DNA from: Leptospira_A sp046736045
GTDB lineage: Bacteria > Spirochaetota > Leptospiria > Leptospirales > Leptospiraceae
Direction of reading: 5' to 3'
DNA length: 64,000 bases
Assembly (NCBI RefSeq): GCF_046736045.1
Contig: NZ_CP177134.1
Location: 2,914,001-2,978,000, forward strand
Below the pieces are notes generated by a model, which saw only the letters and a program-made list of their open reading frames with translations, ran no database searches and was not told the origin of the DNA. Shown here piece after piece: positions 53,488-61,356 of this stretch. A program made the position numbers and the translations under genes. Positions within the stretch are counted from its first letter, which is position 1. Every line of letters begins with the position of its first letter.

Positions 53488-54359
53488 AAGAAAAGTTCCT
53501 CTTCATGCAAAGACTTTCGAAGGAAGGTCATAACATTGGAGTGATGTCAGAATGTTTATGTGTTTCTAGAAGCGGATACTATTCATGGCGAAAGCGTATT
53601 CCCTCAAAAAGGACAATAGAGAATATTCGAATATTGAAAGAGATTCAAACGATCCACAAGGAATCAATGAATGTATACGGAAGTCCTTCGATTTTCAATA
53701 AACTAAAAACACAAGGACTGATAATTGGAAAGAACCGTGTTGCACGAATCATGAAAAACAACGGAATTCGCTCCATAATCATGAAAAAGTTCAAGGCGCC
53801 GAAGACAACGGATTCCAAACATAATCTTGGTTATAGTCCGAATCTATTAAATCAGCAATTCCATGTGAAAAAACCGAATGAAGTTTGGGTATCTGATCTT
53901 ACTTACATACCTTATGCGAACGGCTTCCTTTATCTTTGCCAGATCAAGGATCTTTGTACTAAAAAAGTAGTTGGTTGGTCAATCGATACTCATATGAAAA
54001 CAGAAATGGTATTAACAGCTTTGAGAAATGCAGTAATTACACAAAAACCAAAAGAAGGATTGATTTTTCATTCAGACAGAGGAAGCCAATATGCCAGCAC
54101 AGACTTCAGAGAAGCACTTACATTTCATAAAATGAATCAAAGTATGAGTAGAAAAGGAAATTGTTATGATAATGCTCCAGCAGAAAGTTTCTTTTCTACT
54201 TTAAAAAGAGAATTTACAAATCACCGAAGATTCAAAAATCTTGAGGAAGCCAGATCGGATATTTTCTATTATATTGAAATCTTTTATAATAGGAAGAGGT
54301 TACATTCGGCTATCGATTACAAAACTCCTGTTATGTTCGAACTGGAGTTTGCTGCCTAA
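53334..54359 (+). CDS. IS3-family OrfB (DDE transposase), copy B
   Basis: Identical to copy A OrfB, with all DDE motifs (VWVSDLTYI, FHSDRGSQY, ESFFSTLKRE). It should be expressed mainly as the frameshift fusion with OrfA. An intact frame means this copy could still move or supply transposase. Confidence 0.9.
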   Translation: MEKGIRSGNTRERRSENVRRTKNQILGKRSIPVKGTEGYIKKGNGHHFKSLEEKFLFMQRLSKEGHNIGVMSECLCVSRSGYYSWRKRIPSKRTIENIRILKEIQTIHKESMNVYGSPSIFNKLKTQGLIIGKNRVARIMKNNGIRSIIMKKFKAPKTTDSKHNLGYSPNLLNQQFHVKKPNEVWVSDLTYIPYANGFLYLCQIKDLCTKKVVGWSIDTHMKTEMVLTALRNAVITQKPKEGLIFHSDRGSQYASTDFREALTFHKMNQSMSRKGNCYDNAPAESFFSTLKREFTNHRRFKNLEEARSDIFYYIEIFYNRKRLHSAIDYKTPVMFELEFAA

Positions 54360-54389
54360 GCCACTGTCCACAATATCGGGGGATGGTCA

Positions 54390-54481
54390 ATGTCTTCAAC
54401 GGTGAACATGACACGCAGATAATCGAGAGAGTTTACAACTATGCTGACATTGTCCATTCTTAGTAATTTGTTTTTTGCCAT
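54390..54481 (-). pseudogene. VOC/glyoxalase-type gene remnant cut by the IS
   Basis: Thirty codons from an ATG read MAKNKLLRMDNVSIVVNSLD and then YLRVMFTVED before the IS end. The first part matches the start of a VOC-fold protein, while VMFTVED is a pattern from its second half, so an internal in-frame deletion probably happened before the IS truncated the rest. Not functional. Confidence 0.55.
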
Positions 54482-54583
54482 CGGTTTATCTCATAATGAT
54501 TCTATTAGAAAACTTCAAATTTTTTCCAAACAATGAATATCTTGTAAGGATGAGCGAAGCGGTAAGGCGTAGTTATACGGTAT

Positions 54584-55021
54584 TCATAAATGAATAATAT
54601 TTATATCTAAACTGTACTCTTTTTTTAAGAATTCTGCGGCAAGTCTGCGGTGGCAAAAATGAGGTTTCTCTTCACTGCATAAAAAACATGAGTTATCAAA
54701 ATCATATGAATTAGAACGTATTTGATTTGATCTTTCTTGTAATAAATCAATGTATTCTTTTTCATATATAGACCATTCACCTTTATTTTTCTTGTATTTA
54801 TCTAGAATCTCTTGCGTAGGTGCAAAAATTGTGAGGTGCTCATAGTCAATGTTTCCAATTTTTTTTAGAAAATATTTGAGATCATCTTTCTTTGAAAATC
54901 CAGCTAACTGAGATACGTTATTTAATCTCACATCAAAGACTTTTTCCACTTTCGATAACACTAAAGTTTCGAAAAAATCTTTTGCTTTTTTTTTAGTAAA
55001 TCCAATTGTGAATAAATTCAT
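54584..55021 (-). CDS. DUF488-family protein, second of a pair
   Basis: 145 aa with the DUF488 start NLFTIGFTKKKAKDFFE, VFDVRLNNVSQLAGFSK and the hallmark end CFLCSEEKPHFCHRRLAAEF. DUF488 proteins have no agreed activity; the Cys/His-rich CxEExPxxCHR box looks like a catalytic or metal site. Its ATG overlaps the stop of the other DUF488 gene (ATGA). The pair is AT-rich compared with the backbone and lies between two oppositely oriented IS copies, so it was probably acquired. Confidence 0.85.
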   Translation of the reverse strand: MNLFTIGFTKKKAKDFFETLVLSKVEKVFDVRLNNVSQLAGFSKKDDLKYFLKKIGNIDYEHLTIFAPTQEILDKYKKNKGEWSIYEKEYIDLLQERSNQIRSNSYDFDNSCFLCSEEKPHFCHRRLAAEFLKKEYSLDINIIHL

Positions 55022-55620
55022 ACAGACTTGAGATGAGAAATCCCTTCGTTTAATTCATATGCAATTTTATCAGCTTGAAGATCATAAGCTTGCTCTACAA
55101 GTTGATTGTTTTGTTGAAAGAGATTTATTTCTAATCCATGTAAATTCATTAGCCTACTTTCTGCTTCTGAGTTATTTTCAAGTGTACCATTTTCGAGAAT
55201 ATGTTGAATTGAACTTTTTTCCCTAATTTCCCGAATGATTAATATCATTCTATGACAAGTAATTGGATCCTTTTCGGCACACATAAGGGCTATTTTGTAT
55301 TGTTTCATGCCATCTTCCAATCGCTTTATTCCTATTTTAAAAAGAGGGTCTTTTACTAGTAAACTATATTTTACTTTATTGTTTATGTAATATTTTTTCT
55401 TATCGCTTCTTGCTCCAAGTTCTTTACCAAGAAAGAGATATTTTATATTGCTTTTCTTTAATTCATTCTTTAGAAATTCTTTGTTAAATTGCGGATTGTA
55501 TTTGCTATAGGGATTACTTCGTACATCGCAAATTACATCAATTTGATGTCTAATTAAAATGCTTTTGAAATGTTCTATGGTGTGGTTTGAATGACCTACA
55601 GTAAATAAAGAGTTTTCCAT
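55018..55620 (-). CDS. DUF488-family protein, first of a pair
   Basis: 200 aa starting LFTVGHSNHTIEHFKSIL, then VICDVRSNPYSKYNPQFNKE and the box ALMCAEKDPITCHRMILI. About 55 C-terminal residues (ESRLMNLHGLEINLFQQNN and on) lie beyond the domain. It is a divergent paralogue of the gene it overlaps. Such back-to-back DUF488 pairs suggest a heterodimer. Known biology of the family is too thin to assign a role; defence or DNA/RNA metabolism are guesses. Confidence 0.85.
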   Translation of the reverse strand: MENSLFTVGHSNHTIEHFKSILIRHQIDVICDVRSNPYSKYNPQFNKEFLKNELKKSNIKYLFLGKELGARSDKKKYYINNKVKYSLLVKDPLFKIGIKRLEDGMKQYKIALMCAEKDPITCHRMILIIREIREKSSIQHILENGTLENNSEAESRLMNLHGLEINLFQQNNQLVEQAYDLQADKIAYELNEGISHLKSV

Positions 55621-55880
55621 AAATTTTAGGTAAACCTTGATTTAAATATTATCGATGCAATTAATTTATAAGTGCAACCAGAAAATTGTTCACCAAGGCT
55701 GATATACACAGCTAAAACTCTTCTTGAATTGGATAGATTCCATCGTTCTCTTTTAAATATTCCCGTTCAGTCCATGAATCTGCCACTGTAAATTTATATA
55801 TTTAAAGACCATACCCATAAATCAGAATTTTACAGGCAGGGTTTTACTAGCAGGTGATGATCAGACTTGGAACACTCAGA
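55621..55880. other. gap before the cupin remnant
   Basis: AT-rich, no start codon with a ribosome-binding site, no gene seen. Short in-frame text just before 55880 (VLLAGDDQTWNTQI read rightward) probably belongs to the decayed cupin gene. Confidence 0.4.
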
Positions 55881-56175
55881 TCGGTGACGTCACTTTTGCA
55901 CCTGGCACCCGAACCAAATGTATCACCCAGGTGGTCAAATTTTATTAATAACGAAAGATCAAGGGTATTACCAAGAAAAAGGCCAACCACTTCGTTTCAT
56001 TCGGGATGGTGATACGATTAAGCATCCACCAAACATTCAGTATTGGCATGGTTCCACTTCTAATGACGAATCAGTCACATAGCAATCAGCACGAATACAC
56101 AAAATGGATCTGTTGTTTGGTTAAGACCTGTGACTGAGATAGAGTATAATGGTCAAAAAAAAATAGAACCTTAAT
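55881..56175 (+). pseudogene. decayed cupin-domain gene
   Basis: Pieces of one cupin appear in different frames: GDVTFAPGTRTK from 55883; then from 55933 GQILLITKDQGYYQEKGQPL and, continuing, FIRDGDTIKHPPNIQYWHGS up to a TAG at 56080; then VVWLRPVTEIEYNGQKK in another frame. The expected metal-binding His pair after the first block is damaged by missing bases. Several frameshifts make it non-functional. The pattern is that of small single-domain cupins of the carboxymuconolactone-decarboxylase-associated kind. Confidence 0.65.
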
Positions 56176-56323
56176 TTAAATGTTTTCCTGTTTCACTGTT
56201 TGATTATATTAATCCGTATTCCTTTTAAATAAGCTAAAGGTTAAATCATAAGCTTTACTAATTTCCCAATCTTGATAATCTCGCCTATGATTGATATCTT
56301 TCGCTCTGCCTTTTTTATATGCA

Positions 56324-56587
56324 GTCAATCACCAAGCTCATAGTAAGGACAAGAGATACAAACTCGCTCGCAATAGATGGAGCAAGTTATCAGTTCATAA
56401 TCAGGTAGCAGAGGGAAATCAAAGGTTACTCAAGTCGGCTTTTAGTGCTTACTGTTATATAAAGCCACGCTATTCAACTCTTTATCTAAATGAACTCTCG
56501 TTCATTAAGTCCATTCAGGCTGTTGGAATGGATACACTAGTCACTGCTCAAAGGGAAGGAGTTGTGCCTAATGTATCTAAGATATAA
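56324..56587 (+). pseudogene. C-terminal fragment of IS1595-like transposase, second copy
   Basis: Encodes VNHQAHSKDKRYKLARNRW ... QREGVVPNVSKI, aligning with the end of the transposase at 18474 (VNHSKKSNDHRYNLSRERW). No N-terminal part precedes it; the Met at 56291 is accidental. Bases 56347-56589 are an inverted, about 95% identical copy of 52913-53148. The two therefore come from separate insertions of one element, not from a very recent duplication. Confidence 0.75.
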
Positions 56588-56699
56588 CACCTAATCTCTT
56601 AACTACATTCCGCACAAAACCCCTCTTCTTCCATTACAGCCTAACACTTACATATCAAAAAAGGACTTATCCAAGCCTTCCCCTTCTCCTAACCTACTT

Positions 56700-56869
56700 T
56701 TGGTAAAAGGCCCCTCTAGAAATCAATTCTATGAGAAAATAGATGGGTATAAAAAAGGATCATCACTGCCTGATGCCATAAACAATAAAAGGAATCCTCA
56801 GAAAGAAGCCAAACTAACATCTCCCCTCGCCTTTAAGAAAGAAGTATCTTCTCTCCAGAATAACCTTTC
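56700..56869 (+). other. short frame truncated by IS copy C
   Basis: About 57 codons of Lys/Ser-rich sequence (MVKGPSRNQFYEKIDGYKK, later SPLAFKKEVSSLQNN) run into the IS end. The composition recalls the low-complexity N-terminal part of the transposase at 18474, but I cannot align them convincingly. There is no ribosome-binding site. Possibly the start of another degraded transposase. Confidence 0.25.
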
Positions 56870-56899
56870 TGACCATCCCCCGATATTGTGGACAGTGGC

Positions 56900-57925
56900 T
56901 TAGGCAGCAAACTCCAGTTCGAACATAACAGGAGTTTTGTAATCGATAGCCGAATGTAACCTCTTCCTATTATAAAAGATTTCAATATAATAGAAAATAT
57001 CCGATCTGGCTTCCTCAAGATTTTTGAATCTTCGGTGATTTGTAAATTCTCTTTTTAAAGTAGAAAAGAAACTTTCTGCTGGAGCATTATCATAACAATT
57101 TCCTTTTCTACTCATACTTTGATTCATTTTATGAAATGTAAGTGCTTCTCTGAAGTCTGTGCTGGCATATTGGCTTCCTCTGTCTGAATGAAAAATCAAT
57201 CCTTCTTTTGGTTTTTGTGTAATTACTGCATTTCTCAAAGCTGTTAATACCATTTCTGTTTTCATATGAGTATCGATTGACCAACCAACTACTTTTTTAG
57301 TACAAAGATCCTTGATCTGGCAAAGATAAAGGAAGCCGTTCGCATAAGGTATGTAAGTAAGATCAGATACCCAAACTTCATTCGGTTTTTTCACATGGAA
57401 TTGCTGATTTAATAGATTCGGACTATAACCAAGATTATGTTTGGAATCCGTTGTCTTCGGCGCCTTGAACTTTTTCATGATTATGGAGCGAATTCCGTTG
57501 TTTTTCATGATTCGTGCAACACGGTTCTTTCCAATTATCAGTCCTTGTGTTTTTAGTTTATTGAAAATCGAAGGACTTCCGTATACATTCATTGATTCCT
57601 TGTGGATCGTTTGAATCTCTTTCAATATTCGAATATTCTCTATTGTCCTTTTTGAGGGAATACGCTTTCGCCATGAATAGTATCCGCTTCTAGAAACACA
57701 TAAACATTCTGACATCACTCCAATGTTATGACCTTCCTTCGAAAGTCTTTGCATGAAGAGGAACTTTTCTTCTAGTGATTTAAAGTGATGCCCATTGCCT
57801 TTTTTAATATATCCCTCTGTTCCTTTAACTGGGATACTTCTTTTTCCAAGAATTTGATTCTTTGTTCGGCGGACGTTTTCAGATCTTCGTTCTCGGGTGT
57901 TTCCAGATCGAATTCCTTTTTCCAT
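56900..57925 (-). CDS. IS3-family OrfB (DDE transposase), copy C
   Basis: Protein identical to copies A and B, with intact DDE motifs; normally made as a fusion with OrfA by -1 frameshifting. Confidence 0.9.
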   Translation of the reverse strand: MEKGIRSGNTRERRSENVRRTKNQILGKRSIPVKGTEGYIKKGNGHHFKSLEEKFLFMQRLSKEGHNIGVMSECLCVSRSGYYSWRKRIPSKRTIENIRILKEIQTIHKESMNVYGSPSIFNKLKTQGLIIGKNRVARIMKNNGIRSIIMKKFKAPKTTDSKHNLGYSPNLLNQQFHVKKPNEVWVSDLTYIPYANGFLYLCQIKDLCTKKVVGWSIDTHMKTEMVLTALRNAVITQKPKEGLIFHSDRGSQYASTDFREALTFHKMNQSMSRKGNCYDNAPAESFFSTLKREFTNHRRFKNLEEARSDIFYYIEIFYNRKRLHSAIDYKTPVMFELEFAA

Positions 57926-58050
57926 CTACCTAACAAGCCATGAGTGATCCCTAATTCTCGACTCAACGCCATTTGGCTTTTGCCGCTTGTTAAAAGAAGT
58001 TTTACAGCTTCCTTTTTGAAATCTGAACTATATTGTTTTCTACTTTTCAT
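57772..58050 (-). CDS. IS3-family OrfA, copy C
   Basis: Protein identical to the other two OrfA copies. ATG at 58050 after AAGGAAGG. The A6G frameshift run lies at 57805-57799. Confidence 0.85.
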   Translation of the reverse strand: MKSRKQYSSDFKKEAVKLLLTSGKSQMALSRELGITHGLLGRWKKEFDLETPENEDLKTSAEQRIKFLEKEVSQLKEQRDILKKAMGITLNH

Positions 58051-58110
58051 CGCAACCTTCCTTGTTCTAAAGTTGCCTATTTCTATGTCCACAATATCGG
58101 GGGAGGGTCA

Positions 58111-58375
58111 ACCTACAGTTCAATACATTGCTGCCGCACTCATCGTATCCCCCAATTATCTCAGTGGTTTGCTTAAGGTGCTGACAGGACAAAGCACACA
58201 GCAGCATATACACGACAAGCTGATTGAAAAGGCAAAAGAAAAATTATCTACTACCGATTTGTCTGTAACTGAAATTGCCTACGTATTAGGCTTTGAACAT
58301 CCTCAGTCTTTCAGTAAGTTATTTAAGAAAAAAACAAACCTTTCTCCTCTGGAATTCAGACAGTCGTTCAACTAA
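58111..58375 (+). pseudogene. AraC-family regulator, C-terminal DNA-binding part only
   Basis: About 87 codons giving the two-helix-turn-helix AraC domain: TVQYIAAALIVSPNYLSGLL, then LSVTEIAYVLGFEHPQSFSKLFKKKTNLSPLEFR, ending at TAA. The sensor half is missing; IS copy C sits exactly at the break and supplies no usable start. A transcriptional terminator follows. Non-functional unless read through from the IS. Confidence 0.88.
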
Positions 58376-58403
58376 CAAAAAAGATTGCACTTGCATGAAT
58401 GAT

Positions 58404-58444
58404 TGCCCTGAAAACCAGTCTGACTGATTTCCAGGGCTTTTTTT
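58404..58444 (+). terminator. rho-independent terminator after the AraC remnant
   Basis: GCCCTG pairs with CAGGGC around an AT-richer inner stem, followed directly by seven T (58438-58444). Confidence 0.8.
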
Positions 58445-58479
58445 AAAGATACAACTTCAAGTGGCTAAGCGAAGCTCAA

Positions 58480-58872
58480 TTAGTTTTCTTCTTGTTCGTC
58501 GTCTTCGCTCTCCTCATCATCATCTTCTTCCTCTTCTTCGCTTTCTTCTTCGTCATCCTCATCGTCTTCTTCCTCGTCACCACTGCCTAAGGCACTTGCA
58601 TTGTCATGCCAATCTTCGATAATGGTAGTCTTATTTGCAAAGACATGTTCTTGAAACATTCCACGCAAAGTTTCTAGTCCGTCAGGAGTTTCTTTTTTAC
58701 CAGTGGCAATCCGAACGATACATGCGGTGCCTTCTTTTAGCAGCTGAATTTTGCCAGGTTCACCACCAGCTCCTAGTTCAGTGAACATATCTACTGCTCG
58801 TTGCAATTCCGTATCGGTGACTCCATCAAGTGCTGTGATTGCAATTTTTCCTACGTTTACTCTTTTTGACAT
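58480..58872 (-). CDS. hypothetical protein with acidic tail
   Basis: 130 aa. Residues 1-98 look like a small folded domain (RVNVGKIAITALDGVTDTEL ... LLKEGTACIVRIATGK). The last 32 are almost all Glu and Asp, a tail typical of proteins that bind basic partners or DNA mimics. A GAGGAG ribosome-binding site lies upstream of the ATG. No family recognised. It stands alone in the decayed region and looks intact. Confidence 0.65.
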   Translation of the reverse strand: MSKRVNVGKIAITALDGVTDTELQRAVDMFTELGAGGEPGKIQLLKEGTACIVRIATGKKETPDGLETLRGMFQEHVFANKTTIIEDWHDNASALGSGDEEEDDEDDEEESEEEEEDDDEESEDDEQEEN

Positions 58873-59271
58873 TCTTAGTATTTCTCCTCATTAATTGATT
58901 TTCGTGTGATCGAAAAAAAATTAGACTGAATTCGATGAAAATTGTTGGGGATAGTAAAGCAAAAAAAAAATCCGCTCATTACTAATTCTAAAAAAATGTG
59001 ATCAAAAACTAAGCAAAATACCTCCGGTCTTTGGGTCTGTTCAGGCTGTTTTCATTCATTATTAAGCATTTCGAATAATGCACGTTATCTTGTTGTCGAA
59101 GTTTCAAGATTGTGGCCTTAAGTTTAGGATCATATTTTCCCCGATATTGTTGATGATCTTTCCTGAAATGGATTGGCAGATAGCCGCAGTTAAGCGTAAT
59201 TAAATAATTGACTCTATTTTAATACATTATCTATTATTCGCTTATTCAAACAAATTTAATAGGAGAAATTT
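58873..59271. other. 399-base gap with a possible gene scrap
   Basis: No intact gene. On the minus strand an open stretch around 59018-59190 reads GYLPIHFRKDHQQYRGKYDP and continues KLKATILKLRQQDNV, protein-like but without a start; origin unknown. A 12-base match to the IS end (CCCCGATATTGT, near 59139) occurs inside it. AGGAG at 59261 belongs to the next gene. Confidence 0.3.
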
Positions 59272-59550
59272 ATGAAAAAGATTACATTCGTTTTGTTGCT
59301 GATTATGTCGGCTTACATTTGTAACTGTAATAAATAAAAACAGGAGTTAGGTGAAACACAAACTCTTTTGAATGGGAATTGGGTAGCAGTTTTCAATTGG
59401 GACAATGGTGCTTTTGATACGGCAAAATATTCTGTCGGTGGTCCATTGAATCTTTTAAGCGATGAGTTACAAGGAAACTCGGGAAATACTACCTGCTATA
59501 CAAGAGTTAGGCTCCCTCGATACAATCCGCCAGCATCTTGTCATAAATAA
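59272..59550 (+). pseudogene. lipoprotein gene split by an in-frame stop
   Basis: ATG 59272 with AGGAG upstream gives MKKITFVLLLIMSAYICNCNK and then TAA (59335-59337). The same frame continues without further stops: KQELGETQTLLNGNWVAVFN and on to TAA 59550 (tail YNPPASCHK). The first part is a lipoprotein-like signal peptide (cysteines at residues 17 and 19). One base change restores a 92-aa lipoprotein. Function unknown. Confidence 0.65.
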
Positions 59551-59755
59551 GTAGTTTCATTTTAGTAAAAATGCCTAAATGATTCATGCATTTGGTGATT
59601 TTGATAAATTCATTGGTTCCAGCGCTAAATAAGATCACCGCTTTATTTTTATCATATTTGCTTTTATTTTTTATTCCCAATTGTTAAAAATGAGTCGCCA
59701 TTCGACTGAGCTCGATTTCATATAAATTCCTGAGACGGAGAAAGTATAAGTTTAT

Positions 59756-60133
59756 ATGAATATTTTATTTAAAACGCTGAATGTTATTTTAGCTCTTCTT
59801 TTTTTTACGTCTGCCGCCTTACAATACAATGATCCTGATCCGATTCACTGGATTTTTATCTACGGGTTGGCCGCAGTTCTTTGTTGTTTGGCCGTCGGCG
59901 GGAAATTTTTTCTTCCTTTGATCTATATTTCATTAGGTGCTGTGATACTGGAAGTTTTGATTCTTTCCGACGGCGCACTGCAATGGTATGCCAAGGGAAT
60001 GGAAAATATGCTTTCTACTCCTATGTCCAAAGAAAAACCTTATATCGAAGAGATAAGGGAATTTTTCGGTGCACTCATTGTGTTTGGGTCGAATTTATAT
60101 TTGCTCTATTACAAAAACAGAAAGAAGAATTGA
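59756..60133 (+). CDS. TMEM220-like small membrane protein
   Basis: 125 aa with four predicted membrane segments and the family pattern SAALQYNDPDPIHWIFIYG after the first helix. Members occur in bacteria and animals; no function is established. The ATG lies 5' to MNILFKTLNVILALLFF; the upstream ribosome-binding site is GGAG at a longish distance. It is followed by a broken chemoreceptor on the other strand. Confidence 0.75.
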   Translation: MNILFKTLNVILALLFFTSAALQYNDPDPIHWIFIYGLAAVLCCLAVGGKFFLPLIYISLGAVILEVLILSDGALQWYAKGMENMLSTPMSKEKPYIEEIREFFGALIVFGSNLYLLYYKNRKKN

Positions 60134-60169
60134 TTACGATTGTCACGACTAAAAACCTTTTACCAATGT

Positions 60170-60720
60170 TTATCGTTTGAAAAATGCCATCGTCTTTTGC
60201 AGTTGGATCGCGTGACCTGTCATCTCTTCCGCAGAAGATGCATTTGCCTGATTCCTGTTGATATGTCTTGGACCAGATGAGAAGTTTTTTGGATATTAGG
60301 GACAATTTCATCCAGATAGTTTCCTGCTTTCTCAGCTAACAAGACACTGTTTTTTGCGGCTTCTATTGCCGCATTTAATGCTAGTAAGTTGGTTTGGTCC
60401 GTAATGGCATCGATGATTCCTATTTTTTCCACAATCGCACTCATGGCCAAAATCATTGCCTTAACCGCTTCTCCGCCTTCAATGGCAGTAGAGGCTGTTT
60501 TTGTCGCTCAGTAGTACGCTTCTCAATAATCTGCCGTTATCAATCGTTCGTTTGATTGTATCATTGACTAAAAGTGTTTTCGGGTAACGGTCGTCTACGA
60601 TGAGTTTCGTTGCTTCGTTAACTTGCTTTAGTCGAAGTATGCTGATTCCAGACAAACTGAACAGAAAAATGATTACCTTAAATTTCCGGACTTGTTGTAA
60701 ATATTTTCAGAAAACCTTGT
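60170..60720 (-). pseudogene. methyl-accepting chemotaxis protein, internally deleted
   Basis: Reading leftward from about 60720: a four-helix-bundle sensor start (KVIIFLFSLSGISILRLKQ, then VDDRYPKTLLVNDTIKR) breaks off near 60520. After a gap come signalling-domain pieces IGIIDAITDQTNLLALNAAIEAA, directly joined to KNSVLLAEKAGNYLDEIVPN, and an end QLQKTMAFFKR stop. Compared with the chemoreceptor at 63230, the signalling hairpin tip and other blocks are missing and frames shift. Non-functional paralogue. Confidence 0.8.
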
Positions 60721-60728
60721 ATGTATGT

Positions 60729-61172
60729 TTATCTTTTTTTTCCCACCCAGCGGGAAGGGCCGGGTCCCAAACGTCCCATTCGGTCACCCGGATTTGCAAG
60801 CTTGCAATGAAATAAAGAGAGGCAGCCGCATCCGATGCATTGGGAAAGCCCGCGTTTGAGTCGTTCCAATTCGTTAATCTTTTCTTCGATCCGTGTTGTC
60901 CATGTTCTGGATAATTTTGACCAATCATGACCGCTGGGAGTATGATCAATCGGCAACTTTGCGATCTCAGCTGCAATCTCATCTAATGATAAACCTACCT
61001 TCTGTGCAAATACGATAAATGCAATTCGCCGGAGAACATGCCTCGGATAGTTTCTATGACCGGATCCGCTTCTTAAGGAAGTGATCAATCCTTTTTCTTC
61101 ATAAAAGCGCAATGCAGATGATGCAACCCCGCTTCGTTTGGCAACCTGTCCGATGGTGAGAAACTCTTCCAT
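60729..61172 (-). CDS. soxR: redox-sensing regulator SoxR
   Basis: 147 aa MerR-family protein: helix-turn-helix LTIGQVAKRSGVASSALRFYEEKGL, a dimerisation helix, and the [2Fe-2S] motif CIGCGCLSLFHC (C-x2-C-x-C-x5-C) followed by KLANPGD, which are SoxR-specific. Oxidation of the cluster by redox-cycling compounds twists promoter DNA and activates transcription. It is divergent from the flavin reductase and MFS genes, and SoxR-box-like sequences lie in the shared gap. Confidence 0.93.
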   Translation of the reverse strand: MEEFLTIGQVAKRSGVASSALRFYEEKGLITSLRSGSGHRNYPRHVLRRIAFIVFAQKVGLSLDEIAAEIAKLPIDHTPSGHDWSKLSRTWTTRIEEKINELERLKRGLSQCIGCGCLSLFHCKLANPGDRMGRLGPGPSRWVGKKR

Positions 61173-61202
61173 AACGAAACGAAAGATTTGAAAATCGAAA
61201 TG

Positions 61203-61216
61203 TCAAGTTAACTTTA
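61203..61216 (-). promoter_or_regulatory. second SoxR-box-like site near soxR
   Basis: TCAAGTTAACTTTA contains the CAAGTTAACTT core of the SoxR operator and lies 31 bases upstream of the soxR start, so it may serve autoregulation. Promoter elements around it are not clear. Confidence 0.45.
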
Positions 61217-61292
61217 ACTTTAGTTTTTATGAACCAGAAGAATCAGGTTGATTTTTTTTTTGAAAAATCGTGAAAAAAACGAGGTAGGGGGC

Positions 61293-61323
61293 TTTACTTC
61301 AAGTTCACTTGAACTAGTAGAAT
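61293..61323 (+). promoter_or_regulatory. SoxR-type promoter with palindromic box
   Basis: -35 TTTACT and -10 TAGAAT are separated by 19 bases, the overlong spacer typical of MerR-family promoters. The spacer is filled by the palindrome TTCAAGT-TC-ACTTGAA (61298-61313), which matches the CAAGTTxxCTTG SoxR box. It should drive the flavin reductase and MFS genes. Confidence 0.8.
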
Positions 61324-61356
61324 ATTTGAAATAGATAATTTTTAGGGAGCTATTTG

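Larger units (their letters stand above)
53149..54389 (+). mobile_element. IS3-family insertion sequence, copy B (1241 bp)
   Basis: Same length, ends and encoded proteins as the copy at 4221, in the opposite orientation. Flanks are TATC on the left and ATGT on the right, so no target duplication is seen. Each side carries a different broken gene (transposase scrap, VOC scrap). This indicates a deletion or recombination that used the element as an endpoint. Confidence 0.95.
56870..58110 (-). mobile_element. IS3-family insertion sequence, copy C (1241 bp)
   Basis: Same orientation as copy A and inverted relative to copy B. Ends and length are identical. Flanks TTTC (left) and ACCT (right) do not match, so there is no target duplication; the right side is joined to the second half of an AraC-type gene. 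Copies B and C enclose 2.5 kb with the DUF488 pair but lack the outer repeat expected of a composite transposon. Confidence 0.95.

Noticed and set aside
53149..58110. Composite transposon made of IS copies B and C carrying the DUF488 genes
   Set aside because: The outer flanks do not form a direct repeat, and broken genes adjoin both outer ends, so a single composite insertion is not supported.
59139..59150. Fourth IS3-family end (CCCCGATATTGT)
   Set aside because: Only 12 bases match, the outer TGACC part and the following GGACA are absent, and no transposase sequence adjoins.
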